Below, piece by piece: positions 24,540 through 35,539 of a stretch of 64,000 bases of DNA. The stretch's first letter is position 1; every line of letters starts with the position of its first letter. The stretch comes from Doryteuthis pealeii (Eukaryota > Mollusca > Cephalopoda > Myopsida > Loliginidae): positions 133,974,833-134,038,832 of the forward strand of contig CM042139.1 in NCBI GenBank assembly GCA_023376005.1. The letters are read 5' to 3'. A model generated the notes under the pieces. The model was given only the letters and a program-made list of their open reading frames with translations. It was not told where the DNA came from and did no database searches. A program made the position numbers and the translations under genes.

Positions 24540-24720
24540 GTCATCGCTCCTGGCAGTTCTTTCTGACAGAAACTGATCGAATGCTTTTTGCTGGTTTGGC
24601 CTACACTGATGTGTCCGCGTGACCTCTCTAAAAACTCACTTATAAGTTCGTCCTTGCTCTCAGCAGTTTTTAGCATGCCGTGTGTCTTTACTTAGATCGT
24701 TTGTCCTAGTCGGTAGGTTG
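24540..24720 (-). pseudogene. LINE 3' end abutting (CT)n
   Basis: The minus strand reads ESKDELISEFLERSRGHISV, GQTSKKHSISF and KELPGAMTEGR, the eroded end of the RRTRHAGHCWRS-type LINE tail. The last codons run directly into the GA/CT microsatellite. Confidence 0.7.
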
Positions 24721-24825
24721 AGCGTGAATCTGTTTTTGTTGGTAATAGATATATAGTTTCAAGTATTCCTATTTAATACTGATAATTTTTAAGAACTTAT
24801 ATGTGTTTCAAGCATGATGTACTCG

Positions 24826-24846
24826 CAAATAATAATAATAATAATA

Positions 24847-24877
<31 letters not shown>
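24826..24877. repeat. (AAT)n microsatellite
   Basis: Trinucleotide array with one interruption. Confidence 0.93.
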
Positions 24878-25221
24878 TACTTAAGGTGAGCCCCCTAAAT
24901 GAAGATGTATAGACACGCCATAAAATCCAAAACGTCACGGAACAAACATCACAGTTTCAACACGAACACATGATTTAAAGGTAATTAAAATTATGTCTGA
25001 AACGAAGTGTAAATTGCCATCCCTAGAAATCAGGACTATAAAAGTCAAGATAGAAACTGAAAAGGGTAAATAAATTACATAACATCCAACAGACAACATC
25101 ACCGAATTAAACGACCTTATCAATGGCGAGAAAATCTATAATACTTGCAGTACATGGACTTCAGTAAAAAAAAACTCAGTTAAAACTCGTTGCTGAAATA
25201 TATCAAATGTGTACCACATTT

Positions 25222-25320
25222 GGGTTCAAGTAACTCAGTCGCTAGAGCATCTTGCCTCGGAAGCACAAGATTCCGGGTTCATACCGGTCCTCGTCACTCA
25301 GTGCACGAGTACACAGTTTC
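25222..25320 (+). repeat. tRNA-like SINE head
   Basis: TAACTCAGTCGCTAGAGCAT (A-box) and GGGTTCATACCGG (B-box) at tRNA-like spacing. The anticodon arm TCTTG/CAAGA has an 11-nt loop, so this is a degenerate tRNA-derived sequence rather than a tRNA gene. Confidence 0.6.
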
Positions 25321-25360
25321 GATCAGTGCGGCCAAAATGGGAGATGATGGTAGGTAAAAA

Positions 25361-25582
25361 AATTCGGTTATTTCCTATAAATCTAACATAAGCAAAGGGG
25401 AACCACTCTTGACTGATAAATTATTTATTTATTTTCCCATTAAACTACCTAATCCTAAACCCTAACCCCTAACTCTAAGCCCGTCTTCTTTTTTCCTAGT
25501 AGATCAATAAACAAATAAATAATTATCAGTCAGAAGTGGTTCCCCTTTGTTTATGTTAGACTTATTGGAAATAACCCAAATT
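25361..25582. mobile_element. Foldback MITE with CCCTAA-like core (a)
   Basis: Inverted termini GGTTATTTCCTATAAATCTA and its near-complement enclose shared AAAGGGGAACCACT / AGTGGTTCCCCTTT arms (~90 bp each). The centre at 25447-25480 is CCTAATCCTAAACCCTAACC plus more, a degenerate telomere-type repeat. No ORF. Same family as 27964-28166. Confidence 0.85.
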
Positions 25583-25989
25583 TAATAATTCTTAAACGAA
25601 TGAGAAAGCTGTTTAAATATTTATATTAAGAAGTCATTTACTGATTTGTAACAAAATGAAAAAAATCCCCCAAAACAAGCAAACCATCAAAACCAACCAA
25701 ACAAAAACAACACTATAAATGCAAAAAAAACGTAAACAAAAGGTTGTGAATATATTTTTATATCCTACTTTTCTTCGCTTAATGTAAATGTTATCAATGC
25801 TAGAAATAGAATCGGCACCCAAGTTCAATTCCTGGACGAGAGTGTTTTAATTCACGATAATGTCCTTAAGGAAAGCATAAATGTTCTCCCACCCCAACTA
25901 TGGGTAAAATATTAGGGCAAATTGGTATTTGTATTCAATAAGAATACTTATATATAACCGTAAAATTATTTATTAAGAATAGTGACTTG

Positions 25990-27480
25990 GAGCTATTTTT
26001 TTTTTTTTTGGCTAAGGGTTATTATTAGTTTCTTGAAACCATATTACTGTGTGTAAGAAAAGAGACTTTTCTTCAGTTCTCTCCGAGTTGTCTCCGATCC
26101 AGACTTATCTAACAGGACTCTCCAAAGAGACATACCCATTCCCTTAATCGTTTTTACCCGAGGTTAATGGAGAACGTTGAATTTTTCAATATTTTTTTCT
26201 GTTATTTCTTCTTAAATAATACCTCTAACCATTACGTTATATTTACTATCTCGAGTTTTGTTTTTTTATTATTTTTTCATTGTTTATATTCTTTCGTCGC
26301 CATTTGGTTAAAGCTATTGTTCGATTCCTTCGCACTAGTGAGAAGGCAGATAGCTATCTTAGCGCCTTTTTCTTGTCACTATCGCAACTACTTATGTTGT
26401 CTTTCTAGCGATCGTTTGAAAAAGTCATCTCACGGTCAGGGCAGATAATTCATCGTATCCTTTTAGGGTATCTACAAGGAAGTACTTCAGATATTAACTG
26501 TTGTAGGGAATTAGATCCTCATAGAAGACTCATACATGTATCCTTATATTGGACTAAATCAGACATAATACAGAAATTCAAGGGTTATCCATTGGTAGTA
26601 TGGCGTAACGGTTTTCGTCCCAAGTTTCTAGTTATACATTTTTTTGAAGATTTGAATTTTGTTAAGAAAATATTGAGTATAGAACTGAGATCAAATTTGC
26701 ATACCACGGAGGTTACTCTTACTGTCTACATTTAAAGGGAAATAATTATTGAAAACTAGATTTTTTCCAGTTTTTTTAATATGTCATCTGGAACGGATGT
26801 GACTAAAAGTGTAATCTAAATATATAAAAGAACGATTCTGTCTGTCTGTTTGTCTGTCTTTCTGTTTGCACAACGACCAATTGCACGTCCTTTCATAAAG
26901 GAAATTTGTTGGAGATCAGCAAAAACCAAAATTCAATAAAATCCACACCATATTTGTGTCCGAGAAAAAACTCTTTTACCGCTTATTTTCCATAACAAAA
27001 ACCTAAATAAGAATGTAATTGGGGTATAAATCAATCTGATATATAAAAAAATCAATCTGAAAAATGATTAAAAAATAAAAACAAATTATTAAAGGATAAA
27101 ACATAATAAAAAACAAATAAAAGAAACATAAAAGAAAAATACAAACAAGAATAATAAAATAAAATAAAAACAATTTAAAATCAGAATATATAAAGAATAA
27201 AAGATGACAAACAAATATATAGAAAACAATTTTTCTTAATCTATCTATGAATATAGATAAGAGATTTATTTTTAACTTTTTAAATCCCAAGCAATATCTC
27301 GTAGTTCTGCTTGTGTTGAATAAAATATAACTGAGTCATGAACTTTGCAAGTTTTATTTGAAATTTCGTCCATTAGATTAAAGAGATTTATGAGAACACT
27401 GACCGATACACGAGACTTTGCTTGAAGATATCAGCAACATTTTAAGCTATATGTACTATCCTTTTTCAAAATTAGGGAAT
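25990..27480. other. AT-rich intergenic, no gene recognised
   Basis: Scattered A-rich and T-rich low complexity. Near 26820 TATATAAAAGAACGATTCTG followed by (TGTC)n resembles the start of some rolling-circle transposons, but no end was found. Confidence 0.4.
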
Positions 27481-27507
27481 TAGCACACTTAGTGGATGTT
27501 CACTTTG

Positions 27508-27508
27508 T

Positions 27509-27543
<35 letters not shown>

Positions 27544-27549
27544 TATATT

Positions 27550-27572
<23 letters not shown>
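27508..27572. repeat. (TA)n-(TG)n array left of foldback
   Basis: TA repeats passing into TG repeats (to ~27600). Confidence 0.92.
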
Positions 27573-27585
<13 letters not shown>

Positions 27586-27636
27586 GTGTGTGTGTGTGTG
27601 AAGAGATGGAAGTGAATGCGACGGTATGTAGTATAG

Positions 27637-27780
27637 TGAGAAATTTGAAAAAACACAAGTTTAAATAAAATGAGTGTACGTTTATTAGCCGACGCTGCAG
27701 TGTTTCGATCTGTAAAGTATATCTTCTTCAGGGCATTTGTTGACCACTCATTTTATTTAAACCCTGTGTTTTTTCAAATT

Positions 27781-27790
<10 letters not shown>
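27637..27790. mobile_element. Small foldback with hammerhead-like centre (minus strand)
   Basis: Arms GAGAAATTTGAAAAAACACA... and their complement (about 44 bp) flank a ~65-bp centre. On the minus strand the centre has, in order, GCC, CTGAAGA, a spacer with GAT...ATC, CGAAAC, ACTGCAGC, GTC, GGC. This is the hammerhead order with core CTGANGA, GAAA and GTC; GCC/GGC plus the arms would form a long stem I. Stem II is weak (an unpaired A), so catalytic activity is doubtful. TA arrays lie on both sides. Length ~150 bp. Confidence 0.55.

Positions 27791-27846
<56 letters not shown>
27787..27846. repeat. (TA)n array right of foldback
   Basis: Pure TA repeat directly continuing from the foldback's right arm. 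Confidence 0.93.
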
Positions 27847-27849
<3 letters not shown>

Positions 27850-27963
27850 TTTTTATAAAAATAAATAACAGATAAGACGCAAAACATTTTTTATTTAGTA
27901 GCTGAATATTCTCACTTCATAAATATTCCTTAAACTAATTCAACAATTTAGATTAATAGTAAC

Positions 27964-28166
27964 CTTTGGTTATTTCCTATAAGTCTAACATAAACAAAGG
28001 GGAACCACTCTTGACTGATAAATTATTTATTTATTTTCCCATTAAACTAACCCTAACCCCTAACCAAAACCCCGTCTTCTTTTTCCTAGTAGATCAATAA
28101 ATAAAATAATTTATCAGTCAAGAGTGGTTCCCCTTTTTTATGTTAGAATTATAGGAAAAACCTAAC
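27964..28166. mobile_element. Foldback MITE with CCCTAA-like core (b)
   Basis: Same termini (GGTTATTTCCTATAAGTCTA) and arms as 25361-25582. Core at 28047-28072 reads AACCCTAACCCCTAACC. Arms are nearly identical between the two copies, suggesting recent mobility. Confidence 0.85.
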
Positions 28167-28169
28167 TTT

Positions 28170-29000
28170 TTTCCCTAGCCATTCATAATTCAATATTAAA
28201 AAAAAAAAATCATGAATTCATTGATACAACATTAGAATTAATACTTAGTTGCCTCCCCTTGAACTTTTATGACAGCTTACATTTTTTCAGTCAATTTATT
28301 ATTTAATATTGCTAATATTTATAGCAAAAAAGGCTTTCCCCCCACAAAAAAAAGAAAGAAAAGATCCTCTAATTTATTGAACGTACATTTAAGCACATTA
28401 ATTGAGATGTTTTTATGCAATATGAATGCATATCTTATAAATGGATATAATATAATTGAATATTTACATTTTAAGATTTAAGAAGTAACTTTACATTTCG
28501 AGATGTTTTTTGAATTGATTGTGATTTAGCTCTTTAGGTTGATAGATTATTTCTCCCGTCCTGTCAGATGGGGCTGTAGAGGGATAAACTCTTCTACAAT
28601 GGTGCCACACTTTGGCACTTACTTGTGCTAGACAGTCGGTCGGAGAAGCCTTCCTTTGATAGTAGCTGGTTATTTTCGGTGCGTGTTTTAAGGGTTTGCT
28701 TTTAACCCCATCTCATTTGGTGTTGCGCTGAAAAGGAAGAATTCAAGAAACGGAAAGGAAATAAAAAAAGACAGAAGGTGGTTTTATGCTTAGGCTTTAT
28801 TCACCATTTCATAGCCGCCCGTGGCAAGGAATATATCCCTGCAAGTAGTAGCGACTAGACACAGTTACGGCCTAACTCGAGATGCCGAGATTCTTTTTTG
28901 GGTCGAAGTGGGTCCTTTTCTCGCACATATGCAGAGTTTTTCCGGTTGAAGGCTCATGGAGTTTGCTATTTAAATTTTTTTAAATTTTTAATTTTAATCC
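28170..29000. other. Intergenic, no gene recognised
   Basis: Nothing supported beyond low complexity. Confidence 0.5.
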
Positions 29001-29009
29001 CCACAGATA

Positions 29010-29065
29010 AAACCTTGTGTCACATCCTGCTCGTGCGGAGGGGTTGGTAAATATATATATATGAT
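29010..29065 (+). repeat. SINE tail fragment
   Basis: GTGTCACATCCTGCTCGTGC followed by GGAGGGGTTGGTAAATATAT, the 3' end shared by the tRNA-derived SINEs here. Confidence 0.6.
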
Positions 29066-29189
29066 TGTCCCGACCGCGTTGCCTTATATGACAACCCCCA
29101 ACACTTTATATAATATATGTGCTAGAAGGCTGTGCCCGAGGGTCTTAATATCCTGGTATGTCGTTAAATTGCATCTAGTGGTTCCAATT

Positions 29190-29300
29190 CCAGGTCTCTG
29201 GGTGTGTGTGGAGTACCCCTTTATTGCCATTACTTCCTAGTCCACTCTGACCCGGAGTAGTAGGTTAAATAGAAAAAAAATGTGTTTAGAAAAAAGTTAA
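29190..29300 (-). repeat. Dispersed CTCCACACTCCCC repeat fragment
   Basis: Contains GTGTGGAGTACCCCTTTATT and CCACTCTGACCCGGAGTAGT, the minus-strand form of the element at 55785-56015. Confidence 0.6.
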
Positions 29301-30280
29301 AAAAAATGGAATACCCAACAAGAATAAATAAAACAAAAAACATCTTTGGCATAAAACTAACCCAAGGGTTGCCATGCTTTAAATCTAACCAAGATTTTTT
29401 TTCTCGAGATATTGACTAAATCAAGCAGTGCTGTTTTCTGTATTTTGGTTTATTTAATTTTAAATGCTATTTCAAATTAGTATCTTTTAATACTTTTATT
29501 ATTCATTTATATTTCTTTCTAATTTTTTTTTATTCTCATACTAACGGACCAAGTACAATTAAGTGCTTTAATTACTGCATCTTTATGGAACTTTATGTTT
29601 TCTGATTTTATCTGTTTTCTTTTGAATTGTAGTGTTGGTTCATGCACAGATGAACTTGCAATGTAGTCTAATTTGAAAATCATGCTTTGCATATTCGAAC
29701 TGGGTCATAAGGTTCTTGAGCTAGATGTTAGTTCCCTTCAAGGCAATTGAAACAAAATCTTTTTTTTAAACAGAGTCTACTAGGATTTTTAAAATGTGCT
29801 TTTCTGTACTTTTCTTGATCATGCCTAGGGTTCCAATCATTATAGACATAAACAGTATTTTTATGGTGTCACATTCTTTTTTTCAATTTGAATTTCAATA
29901 TCTTTATTTTATCATTTTCTTTCACAGATATAGTTTTATCTGATTGCACTGTCACATTCATGAGAAGGCATATTTTTTTTCTCACTTTAACTCTTTGCCA
30001 ATCAAATTTTCTCCGCGGCTGTACCATATTTTCTTGGTATTTTTTACCTGTATGATGGGATATTTCAAAGCTCACTATCTATTCACCTCAGAAACTCATT
30101 CTATTCAAACAAAGTATTATTATATTATTATTATTATTATTATTGTAATCTGTGCTCTTCTGTTCAACAATGAACTAACCATCAGCTTTTGTACTTTGCT
30201 TAGGTGTGGTATGCATAGAAATGGAGAGTCGCTGTGAGCGGTTAGAGTAGGCAAAGAGTTAATCACTATGCCTGATATAT
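29300..30280. other. AT-rich intergenic, no gene recognised
   Basis: Contains an (ATT)n array at 30115-30145. No supported gene. Confidence 0.5.
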
Positions 30281-30289
30281 TAGCTTTTA

Positions 30290-30690
30290 TATGTATTTAC
30301 TCAACTCCTCCACACAAGCAGGATGTGACACAAGGTCAATTTTTAAGCGGAGCTTAAAGGTTTGAATTTAGGGTTTTCCTTCTCCTAGACTGGGTCCTAA
30401 CCCAAGTCAAGAAATGTATATAACCCAACTCCTCCGCATAAGCATTATGTGACACAAGGTCAATTTTAAAGCGAAGCTTAACAGGTTTGAATTAAGAGTT
30501 TTCCTTCTCCTAGACTGGTTGCCTAACCACATTAAGAAATGGGTTATATATATTTATCCAACCCCTCCGTATAACTCGGATGTGACACAAGGTAAGTTTT
30601 TAAGAGGGGTTTAACAGAGTTTTCCTTTTCCTAGACCAGTTGCCATATTGTTGTGGACTAACCTATCCTACCTTTTCGTTGAGAATAAAT
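30290..30690 (-). repeat. Three tandem SINE bodies without heads
   Basis: Three successive ~125-bp units start near 30292, 30417 and 30545. Each has CAACTCCTCC or CAACCCCTCC, ATGTGACACAAGGTCAATTT (or a variant), a GCTTAACAGG-type segment and TTTTCCTTCTCCTAGACTGG. They correspond to the body and tail of the minus-strand SINEs at 2960 and 56830, but no tRNA head lies between units. Units one and two end ..CAAGAAATG or ..TTAAGAAATG. Confidence 0.8.
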
Positions 30691-30699
30691 GAACTGACC

Positions 30700-31370
30700 C
30701 AAGACTAGTTGTGTACAGCAGTTTAGAGCAGTCGGAAAACCCCATGGACGTCATTAAGAGTACCGTCTACTTCACACCATAATTCCTTGCACTCTATTGC
30801 AAAGTACTTGATTGTTAGCGCTAACCTTTATTGATATGTACTAGTATATTGAAATAATCTATGTTCCAGTATACAAAACATACCAAGGTTAAAAATTCCA
30901 GTCTTTAATATTTCTGTCAGTATGTATGGTAAAATCCCAAAGAATAGCGGTTTCCTAGCTTTCTATGACTAGTTCAGGGTAATGTTCATACCATCTTTCA
31001 CCATGGGGTGCACGATAATTTCACAATTTCAAAATTGATATACTGCCCAATCTTCTCAGGTCGATCTTTGAATTCCCTTAGTATAATGTAGTGTCTACCT
31101 CTCCTCACTCACACTAGTGATCCTGGTGTTCAGCTATGTGACTGACAGCAAAAGCTCACTCGCTTTTGTGGCTAGAAACGGTCACACACAAGATCATGGG
31201 ATTTTTGAAAAGGGTCAAATAGTTAGTTACTGCATAGCGACAAGTCATGTCTTAAATTTCGGGGTAAGCAAAACTGATTCCCACTGCAATAGGGGGTGAG
31301 CTGCAATTTATAAAACAAATAAATCTTTCTTGGTCGACTGAACAAGAAAATGCTTCACAATTTCTGTTTA
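30700..31370. other. Intergenic, no gene recognised
   Basis: Nothing supported. Confidence 0.5.
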
Positions 31371-31709
31371 TGAGACCTGGTATTTGGATTTTGTGTCTAA
31401 TGGTAACGAAGGGGTACTCTACATTCCCCACAACTCAAGAACTAGCGCCTCACCACCAGATGCAGTTTAGTATCATACCCAGGACACCAACTTTTTGGTT
31501 AGTTTGAATAGGGGCCACCTGTGGATCAGGTAGTGTGTTTTTATGATATATTAGTTCAGTTCTTCCAGGCAGTACATGCTCCTAGGGGTGATGTTTATGT
31601 CCATAAGATGGATTGCTGACAGAACTAAAACAATTTTTGTACCAGCCAGCACAGTAAGCTAGTTTCTTGGTAGGTTCGCGCATTAATGTGACTTTTTGTT
31701 ACATTAGGT

Positions 31710-31710
31710 T

Positions 31711-31743
<33 letters not shown>
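31710..31743. repeat. (TG)n microsatellite
   Basis: TG array that immediately precedes a SINE head. Confidence 0.93.
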
Positions 31744-31744
<1 letters not shown>

Positions 31745-31746
<2 letters not shown>

Positions 31747-31895
31747 CGTCGCATCGTGGTATAATGGTTAGCAAGCTAGTCTCACAGATCCATTGCTACT
31801 GAATAGCGAGTTTGATCCTTGCTGAAATGTCCCTTATTTGCGACCTTGTGTCACATTCTATGCGTGGGGAACGGGTTGGATAAAATACCTACAAA
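31745..31895 (+). repeat. tRNA-derived SINE, CATCGTGGTATAATGG family
   Basis: Head CGCATCGTGGTATAATGGTT with B-box GAGTTTGATCC, then GACCTTGTGTCACATTCTAT and GTTGGATAAAATACCTAC tail. Related copies at 60840-60995 (-) and 63158-63290 (+). Confidence 0.75.
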
Positions 31896-32273
31896 TCTTA
31901 CGGAAAATTACAGAAGGTTACGGAAAATTAATACCATGATATTTCATCTCTGATTTTAAATCTGCTCTATTATTTTAGCATTGAGCACCTTCATATGCTA
32001 AAACATTTTCTCATTCATTCTCCATTATATATATATATATATATATATATTATTTATTGATTTATTATAAAAACAAGATCAGCATTAATGGAATTTTTGT
32101 GTCTGTTTTAAGATCACCAAAATTTTAATGTTTGGATCAATCAAATGCAATCCCGTTTTGTTTTAATTTCATAAAAAGATGAAGAAATGATTAGTAAACA
32201 CGTCTAGTACGCTTATGAATAATGGAAAATAATGACAAAAAGGGGAATATCATAGAATAAGATAACACATCTA

Positions 32274-33149
32274 TCACGCCTCTTGAAATTGTGTCTGACT
32301 CTATTGCCAGGGATCGAGACACAATTTCGTCGCAGTGTAGTTTAACCCCTCCTGCCAGGAAACACAAATAACCTTTGGGTGTAGTTATAATGAATTTATT
32401 CAGCAGGAAAGAGGTAAAAAGCTGGAAAGAAAAAATAAACATATGACAGACAAGGCAAATCAAGGTACAAAAAGCAAGGTAATTAAGAAATTACAGGGAA
32501 CAGATAAGGGACACAAGGTAAATGGACAGAGCAGGCAGAGACGATAACATCGTTAATAGTAGCAGGGACACAGGAAGTAGGAAGAGGTAGGGACGATAAA
32601 CTCAAGGGTCCCTTATGAACGTGGACCGGGATTCACTCAGAATAGTGCTATTTCAACATGAGTGAGAAGAGACAATATTTGTACTGAGAGTAGGAAAATG
32701 AAGCGAGGTGTTTCTGAGACAAGTCTCTGAGGAAAGTGTTCGACTGATGGCTGGGGTCGAACGGACATAGCTAGGTGTGAAGCAGCGGTGAAGAATAGCA
32801 TGTATTCTCGGAATAAACACCATGTCAACAAAGGCTAGTGAATACGAAATAACTTTACTAAGTGCTAATAGTAAGAGTGAGAAATAATAACAATAATGTC
32901 ATACAAGGGTCCGGGAAGATAATAGGCAATAATTAGAAAATAATACGAGGGGCAAGATTTCTCACATAGAACAGAGAAATTCAAGGTCGGACAACAGATA
33001 AAAGTAAACAGTAGAAAATAGCCGGTAACAAATTAGCTATTTAATGTTAGGGAGCGAGATAAGAAATCTTCCTTACCGGGTGCCCGTAATAAACTTCTGA
33101 GAGGGAGAAGTCAGCAACACGTCTGATGGGTGTCGTGGCAAGGTAGAAA
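32274..33149. repeat. LTR-like direct repeat, left copy
   Basis: Bases 32274-32420 match 35910-36056 almost exactly (TCACGCCTCTTGAAATTGTG ... CAGCAGGAAAGAGGTAAAAA), and 33080-33149 match 36060-36129 (CCGTAATAAACTTCT ... GCAAGGTAGAA). The ~650 bp between these blocks is missing from the right copy. It is therefore the longer version of an LTR-like repeat that borders the 33310-35439 ORF. Confidence 0.75.
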
Positions 33150-33309
33150 CAGGATTGAATTTACCGCTGAATAATGCTAGCCGGAAAAGGGCGGTGAAAA
33201 TGCAAGAATAATCCCGTTTAGGAAAAAACACACAGTTGGTTTAAGGGACGTAACTCTTAACGCAGAATCATAAATACAGACCAAGACACTTCCCGTCTTG
33301 ATATAGATA

Positions 33310-35439
33310 TCAAAACCTAACTAAGATAGGGTGACAGAAGGGGTTCGTAGGGACAGAAAGGGGGAGAGACAAACTAAGTAGGGGGTGAGTAGGCCTAGAT
33401 CGGCCTGGGTTAGTGCAACAAGAGTCCAATGATGAGAAAGAAAGTCCGTTGTAAGGGGTGGTCATCGCAGATGCGGCTAAGGTGAGTGCGAGCCTGCTAG
33501 ATGCATTTACCTCAGGAGGTAAAGTTGGCGGTAGAGCCATAGTCTTTTCTATATTTATGGCTGGGTCACTCCAGCCATTTCTCTGACGACTCGATACCAT
33601 CAGGGAAATGTGAATCCCTAAGGAAGTTGAGGTTGAACAAGTTCTTGGAGTTCCGGTGGCGCTGATCGAACTGGGGTCACTGCGACTGCTGGGGGGTTTG
33701 CCATTTTTTGTGGCGTATATGGAACCAGTATTTATTGGTTCAGGTGTATATTCTTCAGGACTGCCTGAAGAATCACTACTCAAAGAGTGCCTTGTCGTAG
33801 GTTGAGAGGTTTCCTTTAGAGGGGCAGTTTTCATTGGTGGGGTTTTATTCGACCTTTCATCAGGGCTGGAATTTGAATGACTATTTGTACTGCTTTTTTG
33901 TGTGAATGCAGGAGTTGCCTTAGATGTAGGAGTTGTTTGGTGATGTTTGCCTGTCCGTGCTTGCAGTTGGCGCAAAACAGATGTAGAGGGGATGAGTCCT
34001 GATGCAGGTACAGGTATGTGACCTGGGGCCGACGAGGCCGCCGAATCTGGGTAGCCCTGTGTAGACAAGGGCAGAGGATCTGGAGCTAACAGAGCTGTAG
34101 ATTCTATTTGACCCTGTGTTGATAAGGGTCCTGGGTCTGGTGAGGCCATGAGTTTGGTCTGGCCCGATGTTGACTGGGTTATAGTTTCAGATGCAGGTGC
34201 AGGTGTGCGACCTGGGGCTGACAAGGGTGCCGGATCTGGGTGGCCCTGTGTAGATAAGGGCAGAGGATCTGGAGCTAACAGAGCTGTAGATTCTATTTGA
34301 CCCTGTGTTGATAAGGGTCCTGGGTCTGGCAAGGCCATGAGTTCGGTCTGGCCCAATATTGACCGGGTTATAGTTTCAGGTGCAGGTGTGTGACCTGAGG
34401 CTGACAAGGGTGTGGGATCTGGGTGGCCATGTGTAGACAAGGGCAGACAATCTGGAGCTGTAGATTCTATTTGACCCTGTGTTGATAAGGGTCCTGTGTC
34501 CGGCGAGACTATAGGTTCTGTGTGGCCTGGTGATGACAGGGCTGCTGGATCTATGTGACCCTGAGTTAAGGGCCTGGGTTTTAGTGCGGGAGCACCGATT
34601 AGAAATTGGCTAGGAATTTCTTTGGCTGACCTTGTAGGTTTCTGAAGAGATGGCTTGGAAACATCCTGGGAACTGATATGACTGCTTGCTTTAGGTTGGG
34701 AGGCTGTGTTTGCCAGTTGACCGGAGTCAGGATGTGGCAAAGTAGGTTCACTGTGCTGCTCGGTAGTTTTGCCGAATTCAGGATCTGCAGGCGCCTGAGA
34801 CCAGTTGTGGGATGGGGAATTTAGATTAGCTTGTTGTCTGAACTGGTGGTCTGGAGGTGGCGTCTGGCCAGTAGAGGGTGAAGAAGGGGAATAGGGTGCG
34901 CTCATACTAGGTGATACCTCACCCGTGATGGGGACACCAAGTCTGGCGGCTAACATTCTGTTGAAGACGGCTAGGGAGGCTTTTAGGTTCGTCTCCCCGC
35001 CGTGCGGTGTCCAGGGCTTCTCTTCGGGAGTTTGAAGCTCTGGCCTGGTTCGGTTCCAAAGCTGACTTGTGGGTGCAGCTTTGGTTGCTGGAAGTGGGGT
35101 TGTCAGGTCCCTTGTGGGGACATCGAGTCCGAGGCATGTTGCTCCATCGCTAGTTGCCGGACTGTGCCTAGGTGCCCTCCTGTACCTGTTGGCGGTGGCC
35201 CTCAGTACGTCGGCTTCGGCGATGGCGACTGCAACCTCCTTTTCCAGACGCAACTTCTCCAGTTGCATCTTTATCCGTAGTTCCTCATCGATGTAGGCCA
35301 GACGAGCTTTGGCTGCCATAGTCTTTGCTCGAGCTTCGTTGGCAGCTGTGTTCAAAGTATCCCAACGGTGGGAAGTGGTCCGAATGGCCCTGTTGTCGGT
35401 CATCTTGAGTGGGAGATGGATTAATGTGGTTCCATTCAA
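33310..35439 (-). CDS. 709-codon ORF between LTR-like repeats; gag-like N-terminus, Pro/Ser/Thr repeats
   Basis: The longest open frame in the window. Residues ~36-85 are an Ala/Glu/Lys/Leu-rich probable coiled coil (LAYIDEELRIKMQLEKLRLE) resembling N-terminal regions of BEL/Pao-type and other retroelement Gag proteins; this resemblance is my inference. The rest is Pro/Ser/Thr-rich. In the middle, ~60-residue tandem repeats built on GPLSTQGQIESTA and LPLSTQGHPDPAP occur about three times (bases ~34010-34510). No zinc knuckle, protease, reverse transcriptase or membrane segment is visible. The start is the first ATG; the second ATG (M13) would also serve. It lies between the LTR-like repeats at 32274 and 35908, antisense to the adjacent gypsy relic. 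It may be the cargo of a non-autonomous retroelement or a fused, intron-less host fragment. Confidence 0.55.
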   Translation of the reverse strand: MNGTTLIHLPLKMTDNRAIRTTSHRWDTLNTAANEARAKTMAAKARLAYIDEELRIKMQLEKLRLEKEVAVAIAEADVLRATANRYRRAPRHSPATSDGATCLGLDVPTRDLTTPLPATKAAPTSQLWNRTRPELQTPEEKPWTPHGGETNLKASLAVFNRMLAARLGVPITGEVSPSMSAPYSPSSPSTGQTPPPDHQFRQQANLNSPSHNWSQAPADPEFGKTTEQHSEPTLPHPDSGQLANTASQPKASSHISSQDVSKPSLQKPTRSAKEIPSQFLIGAPALKPRPLTQGHIDPAALSSPGHTEPIVSPDTGPLSTQGQIESTAPDCLPLSTHGHPDPTPLSASGHTPAPETITRSILGQTELMALPDPGPLSTQGQIESTALLAPDPLPLSTQGHPDPAPLSAPGRTPAPASETITQSTSGQTKLMASPDPGPLSTQGQIESTALLAPDPLPLSTQGYPDSAASSAPGHIPVPASGLIPSTSVLRQLQARTGKHHQTTPTSKATPAFTQKSSTNSHSNSSPDERSNKTPPMKTAPLKETSQPTTRHSLSSDSSGSPEEYTPEPINTGSIYATKNGKPPSSRSDPSSISATGTPRTCSTSTSLGIHISLMVSSRQRNGWSDPAINIEKTMALPPTLPPEVNASSRLALTLAASAMTTPYNGLSFSSLDSCCTNPGRSRPTHPLLSLSLPLSVPTNPFCHPILVRF
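34010..34560 (-). repeat. Internal ~180-bp tandem repeat of the 709-codon ORF
   Basis: GACCCTGTGTTGATAAGGGT and GTGTAGACAAGGGCAGA blocks alternate about three times, encoding the repeated GPLSTQGQ and LPLSTQGH peptides. Two of the units are almost identical. Confidence 0.85.
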
Positions 35440-35539
35440 CCGCTATTTTTTCCGGTGCCTCTTAGGCACGCTGGACACTGAAGGACTGTGTGGGGCTTGT
35501 CCGTAGTCCTTGCCTGCTCTTTTTCCACGGCTGTAGCGG

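Noticed and set aside
25222..25320. Possible tRNA gene
   Set aside because: Eleven-base anticodon loop and no acceptor stem pairing.
26820..26990. Helitron 5' end (TATATAAAAGAACGATTCTG, TGTC repeats)
   Set aside because: No 3' hairpin with CTRR end and no helicase sequence found; resemblance is only to a short string.
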